This document shows, piece after piece, positions 46,309 through 54,904 of a stretch of DNA of 64,000 nt. Source of the stretch: Stenotrophomonas sepilia (GTDB taxonomy: Bacteria > Pseudomonadota > Gammaproteobacteria > Xanthomonadales > Xanthomonadaceae); assembly GCF_003244875.1 (NCBI RefSeq), contig NZ_LXXZ01000026.1:62001-126000 (forward strand). Reading direction: 5' to 3'. The notes under the pieces were generated by a model. That model was not told where the DNA came from. It was given only the letters and a program-made list of their open reading frames with translations, and did not search any database. The number at the start of each line of letters is the position of its first letter. Position 1 is the stretch's first letter. Position numbers and translations under genes: made by a program.

Positions 46309-47655
46309 ATGCGCACCTCGTTCAAGCTCGCCATTGCCCTGGCCGCCACGCTGGCCGCCGCCTATGGCATCGCCCGCAGCACGCCCTACTGGTTCGCACC
46401 TCGGCAGGCCGCGCAGGTCGACATCCACGACCCGGCGCTGATCGCACAGGGGCAGTACCTGTCGCGCGCCGCCGACTGTGCGGCCTGCCACACCGCGCCG
46501 GGCGGCAAGCCGTTCGCCGGTGGCCTCGGCATGCAGACGCCGATGGGGACGATCTACTCGACCAACATCACCCCCGATCCGGAAACCGGCATCGGCGCCT
46601 ACGACTATGCCGACTTTGAACGCGCGGTGCGCCGTGGCATCCGCCACGATGGCCAGCCGTTGTATCCGGCAATGCCGTACGCCTCGTACGTGATTGCCCG
46701 CGACGCCGAGATCAAGGCGCTGTACGCCTATTTCATGGGCTCGGTGCAGCCGGTGAAGCAGGACAACGCCGACAGCACGATTCCATGGCCAGCCAACATG
46801 CGCTGGCCTCTGGCATGGTGGCAACTGCTGTTCGCACGCCCACGCAGCTTCAGCCCGGATCCGTCGCTGGACGCCGGCCAGCAGCGTGGTGCCGAACTGG
46901 TGGAAGGCCTGGCGCATTGCGGTGCCTGCCACACGCCACGCGGGCTGGCGTTCCAGGAAAAGGCGATGGCCGATGATGGCAGCCGCCAGTTCCTGTCCGG
47001 TTCGGTGCTGGAAGGCTGGTACGCGAAGAACCTGCGCAACGAATCGACCGGCCTGGCCAGCTGGAGCGAAGGCGAGATCGTCGACTTCCTGCGCACCGGC
47101 CGCACCGATCGTTCGGCGGCTTTCGGCGGCATGGCCGATGTGGTCGAGCACAGCACGCAGTACCTGTCCGACGCGGACCTGCTGGCGATGGCACGCTACC
47201 TGAAGCAGCTGCCCGCCCGCGAAGGACGCAGCGCACAGTGGTCGCCCGGCACCGACACCACCACCGCCGCACTGCGCAGCGGCGACTACCGCGTGGCCGG
47301 TTCGCTGGCCTATGCCGAGCACTGCCAGGCCTGCCACCGCGCCGACGGCCGCGGCATGCCTCGCGTCTATCCGGCCCTGGCCGGCAACTCGATCGTGTTC
47401 GCTGACGATCCCAGCTCGCTGGTGCAGGTGACCCTGATCGGCGGCCGCACGCCACAGACCCCGCACGACCGCATGGCCTTCACCATGCCAGGCTTCGAGC
47501 AGCTGCCGAACGCGCAGCTGGCACAGATCCTGACCTTCATCCGCAGCAGCTGGGGCAATCAGGCCAGCGCAGTGAGCGAGTTAGACGTGGCGCGCATGCG
47601 CCGGGTGGTGCGCGACAAGCCGGTGCACTACGTTCCGCAGGAGGCCGCACAATGA
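46309..47655 (+). CDS. Triheme cytochrome c, alcohol/gluconate-dehydrogenase subunit type
   Basis: The product is 448 residues from ATG 46309 (in-frame ATG 46288 is possible). The N-terminal helix RTSFKLAIALAATLAAAYGIA is a signal or anchor. Three heme-c sites are present: CAACH (near 63), CGACH (near 208), and CQACH (near 344). Conserved phrases such as YSTNITPDPETGIG and FERAVRRGIRHDGQPLYPAMPY are those of cytochrome subunits of membrane dehydrogenases. No dehydrogenase gene is next to it. It overlaps the next cytochrome gene (ATGA). It probably passes electrons to a terminal oxidase. Confidence 0.92.
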   Translation: MRTSFKLAIALAATLAAAYGIARSTPYWFAPRQAAQVDIHDPALIAQGQYLSRAADCAACHTAPGGKPFAGGLGMQTPMGTIYSTNITPDPETGIGAYDYADFERAVRRGIRHDGQPLYPAMPYASYVIARDAEIKALYAYFMGSVQPVKQDNADSTIPWPANMRWPLAWWQLLFARPRSFSPDPSLDAGQQRGAELVEGLAHCGACHTPRGLAFQEKAMADDGSRQFLSGSVLEGWYAKNLRNESTGLASWSEGEIVDFLRTGRTDRSAAFGGMADVVEHSTQYLSDADLLAMARYLKQLPAREGRSAQWSPGTDTTTAALRSGDYRVAGSLAYAEHCQACHRADGRGMPRVYPALAGNSIVFADDPSSLVQVTLIGGRTPQTPHDRMAFTMPGFEQLPNAQLAQILTFIRSSWGNQASAVSELDVARMRRVVRDKPVHYVPQEAAQ

Positions 47656-48578
47656 AGCGTTCGCGCACGCGTTCCCGCCTGCTGATCGGTAGTGCGATCA
47701 CCCTGGTGCTGCTGGCCGGCGCCGGTACCCTCGCTTACCGTCATCTGTACCCGGATCTGGATGCCGCCGTGACCGGCACGATCGATATCCTCGATGCACA
47801 GGGCAAGGTGGTCGGCGCCTACCATGCGCCGAGCGCCGAAGAAATCGCCGGGCTCGGCAATGCCGAGTCGGTGATGCTCGGCCGCCGCATCCTCAACGAA
47901 ACCGCACGACTGCTGCCGGACAACGTCGGCAACGATCTGAACTGCAATTCGTGCCACATGGCCGAGGGCAAGCGTCCCTTCGGCAACCACTACTTCAACA
48001 CCGGTGGCGGCGCCTATCCGCGTTACATGCCGCGGCCTGGCAAGGTGATCGGCCTGACCGAACGCATCAATGGCTGCCTGCAGCGTTCGATGAACGGCAA
48101 GCCGCTGCCGAAAGATTCACCGCAGATGCGCGCGATGCTCGACTACATGGCGTGGCTGAGCAGCCCTGTGCCAGCGGGTGCAAAGGTGGCTGCCCCCAGT
48201 GAGGGGCCCATCGACAGCACGCTGACCCCGGATCCGAACCGCGGCCAGGCGCTGTACGCCGCGCAGTGCGCTGCCTGCCACGGCGACAACGGCGAAGGCC
48301 GGCGCGACGCCAGTGGTGACATCGCTTTCCCGCCGCTGTGGGGCGACCACAGTTTCAACATCGGCGCCGGCATGGCGCGCCTCTACAAGGCGGCCGGTTT
48401 CGTCAAGCACAACATGCCACCGGCAGTGACCCGCGAACCTCCGCTGGGGCAACAGGTGATGCCCGACCAGGATGCGGTGGACATCGCCAGCTATTTCATC
48501 AACCAGCCGCGGCCGGACTTCGCCAACAAGGGCAAGGACTGGCCGCGCGACCCGAAACCCAAGGACGCGCGGTACTGA
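47652..48578 (+). CDS. Diheme cytochrome c, TsdA-like
   Basis: The product is 308 residues. The N-terminal helix LLIGSAITLVLLAGAGTLA precedes two heme-c sites, CNSCH (near 99) and CAACH (near 205). The segment ERINGCLQRSMNGKPLP contains the Cys that serves as an axial heme ligand in thiosulfate dehydrogenase TsdA, and GKRPFGNHYFNTGGGAYP also fits that family. Thiosulfate/tetrathionate redox activity is therefore likely but unproven. It is coupled to the triheme protein, which could be its electron acceptor. Confidence 0.82.
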   Translation: MKRSRTRSRLLIGSAITLVLLAGAGTLAYRHLYPDLDAAVTGTIDILDAQGKVVGAYHAPSAEEIAGLGNAESVMLGRRILNETARLLPDNVGNDLNCNSCHMAEGKRPFGNHYFNTGGGAYPRYMPRPGKVIGLTERINGCLQRSMNGKPLPKDSPQMRAMLDYMAWLSSPVPAGAKVAAPSEGPIDSTLTPDPNRGQALYAAQCAACHGDNGEGRRDASGDIAFPPLWGDHSFNIGAGMARLYKAAGFVKHNMPPAVTREPPLGQQVMPDQDAVDIASYFINQPRPDFANKGKDWPRDPKPKDARY

Positions 48579-48626
48579 TGCAGGCAGCAGCTGCGGGCCG
48601 TCACACAACACGGTTCCTGCATCTTC

Positions 48627-48644
48627 GCGTCATGCCGATGTCAT
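48627..48644 (+). promoter_or_regulatory. Possible PHO box
   Basis: GCGTCAT-gccg-ATGTCAT resembles the PhoB direct repeat CTGTCAT-N4-CTGTCAT (five and six of seven matches, 11-base period) 50 bases before the receptor start. Confidence 0.4.
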
Positions 48645-48693
48645 TGGCGCTGCCGACACTCCGGGGCTTCCCTCTGCTGAAGGTCCGGTTTCG

Positions 48694-51072
48694 ATGCGAA
48701 CGATTGCGTGCTTTCCCCGTGTTTCGCTGCTTGCCCTGCTGATCGCCCCTGCACTGGACGCCCTGGCCGAAGCACCGCAGGGTGAAGCGGCCGAGGCGCG
48801 CAGCACTGATGCCCGTACCCTGGACCAGGTGCAGGTGATCGGCCAGGCCACCAGCTACGCCAAGACCTCGGTGCGCGCGGAAACGCTGAACCGGCAGACC
48901 GTGATGAGCAGCGTCAACGATGCACTCAACGAGGTGCCCGGCGTGGTGGTCAGCGAGGCCGATGCCACCGGTTCGTCGGTGTGGGGCACGCAGATCAGCA
49001 TGCGTGGCTTCGTCACCAACCGCGATACGCAGCAGATCGGCACCACCATCGATGGCCTGCCCAACGGCGGTTCCGGTTACGGCGGCGGCTCGCTGGCCAA
49101 CCGCTACATCGACACCCTCGACCTGGAAACGGTGGAAGTCAGCCAGGGCACCGCCGATATCTCCTCGCGCTCGAACGAAGCGCTGGGCGGCACGCTCAAC
49201 TTCCTCACCAGCGACCCGTTGCAGGACAGCCGCCTGCGCTTCGTGGTCGGCGCCGGTGACAACGATGCGCGCAAGTACTACGTGCGCTTCGACACCGGCC
49301 TGCTCGGCGGCCACACCCGCGCCTGGGTCAGCGCCTCCTCGTCGAAGGTGCACGACTGGATCGACGGCACCGGGCACGCCAGCAACGACCACATCGCCGG
49401 CAAGTTCATCACCGAACTGGACCGCTGGACGCTGACCGGCTACCTGTCCTACAACGATGCGGACGAGCCGGAATACACCAGCGTCTCACCGAAGGGCTTC
49501 GCGACCAATCCGGATCGCGACAACCTGGTCGGTACCCTCACCGGCATTCCCTACCTGGACCAGAACTACCGTTCCGGCTCGCGTGCGTTGCGCGAGAACA
49601 CCTTCGGCTACCTGCGCGTGGCCTTCGACGCTGGCAACGGCTTCAAGGCCTCGGTGGCCGCCTACGGGCACCGCATGCAAGGCCGCGGCGACTGGCTGCC
49701 ACCGTACCTGGCGCAGGTCAGCGATGACGGTGCCGGCCGCCCCGAATCGGAGTACATCGGTGGAAAGACCGTGTACGGCGGCAGCAATCGTGGCCAGATC
49801 TTCTTCGTCAATCCCGACGGCAGCGCCGCGCAGCGCCTGGCCAACTGCACACCGCGGCTGGGTTTCACTGCCGAATATGATCCGAACTGCTACGCCGGCA
49901 ACGTGCTGGGCGCGCAGTCGTATCGCCACACCCACTACGACAACGACCGCATGGGCGTGACCGCCGACGTCGAGTGGCGGCAGACCTTCGGCACGGTCGA
50001 CAACACGATCCGTGGCGGCCTGTGGGTGGAGAAGCTGGACCGATCGGCACGCCGCGACTGGCATCGCCTGCTCAACGTCGGCCAGGATATCGCCTTCGAC
50101 CATCAACCGTACTGGGTACAGTTCGAGGACAAGTACAAGGTTGACGAGCAGATGTACTACGTCGAGGACGTGGCGAGGTTCGGGCCGTTCAGCGCACGCC
50201 TGGGCGTGAAGCAGTTCTTCGTCGACCAGTCGCGCCGCCGCGTGATCGGTGCCAGCGAGCACGTCAGATCCGATTCCAGGTCCGACCCGCTGCTGTCCAC
50301 CGGCTTGACCTGGGCGCCGGGCGTGGAAGGCATGGAGCTGTTCGCCGGCTTCTCGCAGAACTTCGCCGCGATTCCTTCCGGCGTGCTCGGCGAGACCGAC
50401 CCGCAGCGCTTCCGCAACGTCGAGCCGGAAACCGCTGACAACATCGAAGTGGGCATGCGCATCAGCCGCTGGCCGCTGACCGCCTCGGTCACGCTGTACA
50501 ACATCAAGTTCGACAACCGCATCGTCTACCTGCCGGCCGGCTTCGTCAGCGGCATCGACTACCTGGGCGAGACCGACGGCGTCTACGAGAACTTCGGCGG
50601 CGTGGAAAGCAACGGCCTGGAAGCGGCGTTCGGCTATGGCTGGGACAACGGCTGGCGCCTCAACGCCGCCTATACCTACAACCGCTCCAAATACCTGGGC
50701 AGTGGCGATGCCGCGCGTGATACCCAGCTGGGCATCGTCGACGGCGCCAAGGTGATCGGCCAGCCCGAACACACCCTCGTCCTGTCGGCGGACTGGCAGG
50801 GTGAGAACTGGAACTTCGGCCTGTCCGGCCGTTACCTGGGCACGCGTTATCTCGACGCCGCCAACGTCAACAAGCTGCCGTCGGCCACCGTGTTCAACGC
50901 CAACATCGGCTTCGACCTGCAAGGCCTGTCGCCGCGCCTGAAGGGCATGGGCGCCAACCTGGTGGTGAGCAACCTCACCGACAAGCGGTATCTTGCAGGG
51001 GTGGACGGCCGCGACAACGCCTTCATCGGCGCTCCGCGCACCGTCGGCATCTCTTTCCGCGTGGACCTGTGA
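48694..51072 (+). CDS. TonB-dependent receptor coupled to phospholipase C
   Basis: The product is 792 residues from ATG 48694, with signal peptide (CFPRVSLLALLIAPALDALA). A plug domain (about 45-165: VNDALNEVPGVVVSEADA, SMRGF, EVSQGTADI) is followed by a 22-strand barrel ending VGISFRVDL with terminal aromatic/hydrophobic pattern. No STN domain, so there is no direct link to a FecR. The stop overlaps the phospholipase start, so substrate is probably related to phospholipid breakdown products. Confidence 0.93.
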   Translation: MRTIACFPRVSLLALLIAPALDALAEAPQGEAAEARSTDARTLDQVQVIGQATSYAKTSVRAETLNRQTVMSSVNDALNEVPGVVVSEADATGSSVWGTQISMRGFVTNRDTQQIGTTIDGLPNGGSGYGGGSLANRYIDTLDLETVEVSQGTADISSRSNEALGGTLNFLTSDPLQDSRLRFVVGAGDNDARKYYVRFDTGLLGGHTRAWVSASSSKVHDWIDGTGHASNDHIAGKFITELDRWTLTGYLSYNDADEPEYTSVSPKGFATNPDRDNLVGTLTGIPYLDQNYRSGSRALRENTFGYLRVAFDAGNGFKASVAAYGHRMQGRGDWLPPYLAQVSDDGAGRPESEYIGGKTVYGGSNRGQIFFVNPDGSAAQRLANCTPRLGFTAEYDPNCYAGNVLGAQSYRHTHYDNDRMGVTADVEWRQTFGTVDNTIRGGLWVEKLDRSARRDWHRLLNVGQDIAFDHQPYWVQFEDKYKVDEQMYYVEDVARFGPFSARLGVKQFFVDQSRRRVIGASEHVRSDSRSDPLLSTGLTWAPGVEGMELFAGFSQNFAAIPSGVLGETDPQRFRNVEPETADNIEVGMRISRWPLTASVTLYNIKFDNRIVYLPAGFVSGIDYLGETDGVYENFGGVESNGLEAAFGYGWDNGWRLNAAYTYNRSKYLGSGDAARDTQLGIVDGAKVIGQPEHTLVLSADWQGENWNFGLSGRYLGTRYLDAANVNKLPSATVFNANIGFDLQGLSPRLKGMGANLVVSNLTDKRYLAGVDGRDNAFIGAPRTVGISFRVDL

Positions 51073-53189
51073 GTGAGCCCGTGACCGATATCGGCCGACG
51101 CCGGTTGTTGCAGGCCGGCGTTGCCGCCGGCTTTTCTCCACTGCTGCCCAGCATCGCCCGGGCCGCCGCGATCGCCCCCGCCGCGCAGACGCGCAGCCTG
51201 GAAGACCTGCAGCACATCGTGGTGTTCATGCAGGAGAACCGTTCGTTCGACCACTACTTCGGCACGCTGCCGGGCGTACGTGGCTTCGGTGATCGGTTCG
51301 TCGCCCCGGCCGCCGCGCTGCAAGCTGGTGGCCGCGTCCGCAGCCTGTGGCTGCAGCCCGATGCCAGCGGCAAGCGCGCGATCGCGCCGTTCCCGCTGGA
51401 TACCGCCGCGCATTTCGGCTACATGCGCGTGGAAGGCACGCCGCATACCTGGCCCGATGCGCAGCGCGCCTGGGACCAAGGTCGCATGGGGCAATGGCCG
51501 AAGGCCAAGCAGAACCATTCGATGGGCTACTTCCAGCGCAGCGACCTGCCGTTCCAGTTCGCGCTGGCCGATGCCTTCACGATCTGCGATGCCTACCACT
51601 GCGCAATGCAGGCCGGCACCAACCCGAACCGGGTGTTCCTGTGGACCGGCCACAACGATCCGCAGGCCCACGCTGGTGGCCCGGTGATCGCCAACTCGCA
51701 CGACAATTTCCCTGAACAGGGTGGGCACCCGGCGTCGTACCGCTGGACCAGCTATGTCGAGCGCCTGCAGAGGGGCGGCGTGTCCTGGCAGATCTACCAG
51801 GACATGGCCGACAACTTCACCGACAACCCGCTGGCGGGTTTCGAGGCCTTCCGTCAGGCCCACCGCGCGGCGCCAGGGCATGACCCGCAGCTGCGCGCTC
51901 GCGGGGTCAGCACGCGGGGCCTGACGCAGCTGCGCCAAGACGTCATTGACGGGCGCCTGCCGCAGGTCAGCTTCATCATCGCCGACGCGGCCGGCAGCGA
52001 ACATCCCGGCCCGTCCAGCCCGGCACAGGGCGCGGCCTATACCGCACGCGTGCTGGATGCGCTGACCGCCGATCCGGACGTGTGGAGCCGCACCGCCCTG
52101 CTGCTGATGTTCGACGAGAACGATGGCTTCTTCGACCACATGCCGCCCCCTGCCCCGCCTTCGCCGGTGGACGGTGGCTGGGCGGGTGTATCCTCGGTCA
52201 GCACCGAAGGCGAGTACCACCGGCACCCGGCACCGGGTGACGAAAAGTACGATCTCGCCGAACTGCGCGGGTGCCCGTACGGTCTGGGACCGCGCGTGCC
52301 CCTGTACGTGATCTCGCCGTGGAGTCGCGGCGGCTGGGTCGATTCGCAGGTGTACGACCACACCTCGGTCATACGGCTGATCGAGCGCCGCTTTGGCGTG
52401 GCCGCACCGGACATCTCGCCGTGGCGCCGCGCGGTCTGCGGCGACCTCAGCACTGCGTTCGACTTTGCCCAGCGCGATACCCGCCCGTTCGTCCGCGGCC
52501 TGCCCGACGTGAGTGCGGTTGCCGCACGCGCCGCTGCCTTGCCGGGACGCACCGTGCCCACGCTGCCAGAGGGGCTGAAACCAGCGAAACAGGAAAGCGG
52601 TGTACGCCCGGCGCGCGCCCTGCCCTATCGTCCGCAGGCATCGATTGCCGCAGTCGATGCCTCGGGTGTGGATCTGACGCTGTCCTGCGAAGGCGCGGCG
52701 GCCGTGCTGCATGTCTACGATCGGCTGCGGCTGGATGCGGTACCACGCCGCTACACGCTGCTGCCAGGTACGCCACTGCGCGAGCGCTGGCCGCTGGACG
52801 CCCAGGGTCGCTATGACCTTTGGCTGCTTGGTCCGAACGGCTTCCACCGCCACTTCCAGGGTGCGGTCAAGGCGCCTGCCGTGCAGGCTTCGATCGAGCG
52901 CGCGGACGGCCAGCTACGGCTGCAGCTGCGCAATCTGCACAACAGCGCGCAGAATGTGCGGGTGCAGGCCGGCGCCTATGCCGGGCACATGCCGGAGCAG
53001 GCGCTGGTGCTGCCGGCGCATGCTGAGGCCACGGTGGCGTGGGACGCGGCGCCCACCGCAGGGTGGTACGACCTGCGCATCGGTGCGGGCGACAGTGCAC
53101 TGCGACTGGCCGGCCGCGCCGAGGATGGGCGCCCCGGCACCAGTGACCCGGCAATGGGCAGCGAGCCATTGCGGTTCGAGCACGATTGA
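51069..53189 (+). CDS. Phosphocholine-specific phospholipase C, Tat-exported
   Basis: The product is 706 residues from GTG 51069. The Tat signal DIGRRRLLQAGVAAGF is at the N-terminus. The catalytic domain of the phosphoesterase/AcpA family has QENRSFDHYFGTLPGVRGF near 55 (metal ligands) and DENDGFFDHMPPP near 355. Two C-terminal beta domains of the bacterial phospholipase C type (about 510-690) follow. It hydrolyses phosphatidylcholine or related lipids outside the inner membrane to free phosphocholine. The start is inside the upstream receptor's stop. Confidence 0.93.
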   Translation: MSEPVTDIGRRRLLQAGVAAGFSPLLPSIARAAAIAPAAQTRSLEDLQHIVVFMQENRSFDHYFGTLPGVRGFGDRFVAPAAALQAGGRVRSLWLQPDASGKRAIAPFPLDTAAHFGYMRVEGTPHTWPDAQRAWDQGRMGQWPKAKQNHSMGYFQRSDLPFQFALADAFTICDAYHCAMQAGTNPNRVFLWTGHNDPQAHAGGPVIANSHDNFPEQGGHPASYRWTSYVERLQRGGVSWQIYQDMADNFTDNPLAGFEAFRQAHRAAPGHDPQLRARGVSTRGLTQLRQDVIDGRLPQVSFIIADAAGSEHPGPSSPAQGAAYTARVLDALTADPDVWSRTALLLMFDENDGFFDHMPPPAPPSPVDGGWAGVSSVSTEGEYHRHPAPGDEKYDLAELRGCPYGLGPRVPLYVISPWSRGGWVDSQVYDHTSVIRLIERRFGVAAPDISPWRRAVCGDLSTAFDFAQRDTRPFVRGLPDVSAVAARAAALPGRTVPTLPEGLKPAKQESGVRPARALPYRPQASIAAVDASGVDLTLSCEGAAAVLHVYDRLRLDAVPRRYTLLPGTPLRERWPLDAQGRYDLWLLGPNGFHRHFQGAVKAPAVQASIERADGQLRLQLRNLHNSAQNVRVQAGAYAGHMPEQALVLPAHAEATVAWDAAPTAGWYDLRIGAGDSALRLAGRAEDGRPGTSDPAMGSEPLRFEHD

Positions 53190-53199
53190 GGAGCCCTCT

Positions 53200-53281
53200 G
53201 TAGAGCCGAGCCCATGCTCGGCTGCTTTGTCGGGGCAATGCGACCAGGGCGAGAAGCAGCCGAGCATGGGCTCGGCTCTAC
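53200..53281. repeat. SMAG-type REP pair
   Basis: GTAGAGCCGAGCCCATGCTC and its inverted partner, between the convergent phospholipase and PhoD genes. The stem matches the one at 20558. Confidence 0.85.
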
Positions 53282-53298
53282 GGGGCAGATCGGCAGAT

Positions 53299-54894
53299 TC
53301 AGGCCTCCTGCAGCCCCGGCCGGCCGTGCTCCACCGCATAGCGCTTCCAGCTCTGCAGCGCGCCATTCGGCTGCATTACGGTATCCAGCGTCTTCATGTC
53401 GCCGATCCACGCATCGCGGGTGACATCGCACAGCACGTAGCCACGCTTGTCGGTGGTCGCCTTCAGGTAGGGACTGTGCGCAAGCTGGTTCATGGCATAC
53501 GCGTCCACGCCCTGGCCGTCGGCACCGGAAGTGATCGAGGTGGCGAGGAACTCGCTGGAGACCACACCCGAGTCACGGTGGTCCTGTACCAGATCGCTGG
53601 CGTAGTGGCGATGCGCGTCGCCGCAAGCGGTCACCACGTTGCCGAAGCCCACCTTCTGGATGTGATCGAGCAGGCGTCGGCGGCTGTCCAGATAGCCCGA
53701 CCACTGGTCGTCGGACGACTGCACTACCCCGTCCTTCTCGCGCATGTAGTTGCCCAGCGCCACCTGGTGGGCGATGGTATGCCAGCGCGGCGCCGCATCG
53801 GCCAAGCCGTCGAACAGCCAGCGTTCCTGCTTCGCCCCCACAATGCTGCGCTCCGGCGATTCCACCTCCTCACGCAGCGCCATGTTCACCTGCTTGCTGC
53901 GGTACTGGCGGGTGTCGAGCAGGTGCAGATCCATCAGCGTGCCGTAGCGTGCGCGCCGGTACATCTGTATGTGGCCATCGCGCGGGAATGCCGTACGGCG
54001 CAGCGGCATGTTCTCGTAGTAGGCCTGGAACGCCTGCGCGCGCCGCAGCAGGAACACTTCGCTGGGCGTATCGTCCTGGTCTTCGGCGCCGGCCCAGTTG
54101 TTGTCCACTTCGTGGTCATCGAAGGTGACGAACCAGGGGGCCGACGCATGCGCGGCCTGCAAGTCGGCGTCGCTCTTGTACTGGGCGTAGCGGCGGCGGT
54201 AATCATCCAGCGTATAGATCTGCGGGCCGACGTGGTTGCGCAGGTTGGTGAACGGCTGGCCGTTCATCTTCCGCGGGCCCGGCTGGCTTTCGCCTTCGTA
54301 GATGTAATCGCCATAGTGGAAGACGAAATCGAGCGGTTCCTCGGCGATGCGTCGCCACGCGGTGTAGTGGCCTTCTTCGTAGTGCTGGCAACCAGCCACC
54401 ACAAAGCGCACCCGGTCCACCGCTGCCGTGGCTGACGGCAGCGTGCGCGTACAACCCACTGCGCTGGCGTGGCCGCCTACGGTGAAGCGGTACCAGTAGG
54501 GCCGTCCGGGCGCCAGCCCGTCCAGCTCCACGTGCACCGCGTGGCCGAGTTCGGGATGCGCGAGGGCCGAACCCTGGCGTACCACCTTGCGCATGCCTTC
54601 GTCTGCTGCCAGCTGCCACTCGACCACCATCGGCCGGGCCGGCATGCCACCACCGAACACCAGTGGCTCGGTCGCCAGCCGTGTCCACAGCACCATGCCA
54701 TCGGCCGAGGGATCACCCGAGGCCACGCCCAGGGTGAAGGGCGTGCTGGCAAAGCGCGGCGAGGCCAGCAGGTTGCGTGGGTTCAGTGCAGTGGCGTCGG
54801 TCTGCGCGGCCAGTGCGCGCGCCGTGCCCATCCAGGCCCCTGCGGCCGACAGGCCGGCCAAGGCCAGGAATCGCCTGCGATTGATCGTCTCCAC
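53299..54894 (-). CDS. phoD: Alkaline phosphatase D-type phosphodiesterase, Tat-exported
   Basis: The product is 531 residues from GTG 54894, with GAGGGG six bases before it and only ten bases after the receptor stop. Tat signal INRRRFLALAGLSAAG. The PhoD domain has an N-terminal beta part (FTLGVASGDPSADGMVLWTRL) and a metallophosphatase part (VVAGCQHYEEGHYTAW, FVFHYGDYIYEG, FVTFDDHEVDNNW, TACGDAHRHYASDL). Homologues release phosphate from phosphodiesters. Transcribed with the STN-type receptor. Confidence 0.93.
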   Translation of the reverse strand: METINRRRFLALAGLSAAGAWMGTARALAAQTDATALNPRNLLASPRFASTPFTLGVASGDPSADGMVLWTRLATEPLVFGGGMPARPMVVEWQLAADEGMRKVVRQGSALAHPELGHAVHVELDGLAPGRPYWYRFTVGGHASAVGCTRTLPSATAAVDRVRFVVAGCQHYEEGHYTAWRRIAEEPLDFVFHYGDYIYEGESQPGPRKMNGQPFTNLRNHVGPQIYTLDDYRRRYAQYKSDADLQAAHASAPWFVTFDDHEVDNNWAGAEDQDDTPSEVFLLRRAQAFQAYYENMPLRRTAFPRDGHIQMYRRARYGTLMDLHLLDTRQYRSKQVNMALREEVESPERSIVGAKQERWLFDGLADAAPRWHTIAHQVALGNYMREKDGVVQSSDDQWSGYLDSRRRLLDHIQKVGFGNVVTACGDAHRHYASDLVQDHRDSGVVSSEFLATSITSGADGQGVDAYAMNQLAHSPYLKATTDKRGYVLCDVTRDAWIGDMKTLDTVMQPNGALQSWKRYAVEHGRPGLQEA

Positions 54895-54904
54895 GGATGC
54901 CCCC

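Noticed and set aside
50847..52853. 668-codon minus-strand frame opposite the phospholipase
   Set aside because: The plus-strand frame has a Tat signal, catalytic motifs and C-terminal domains; the minus frame has none.
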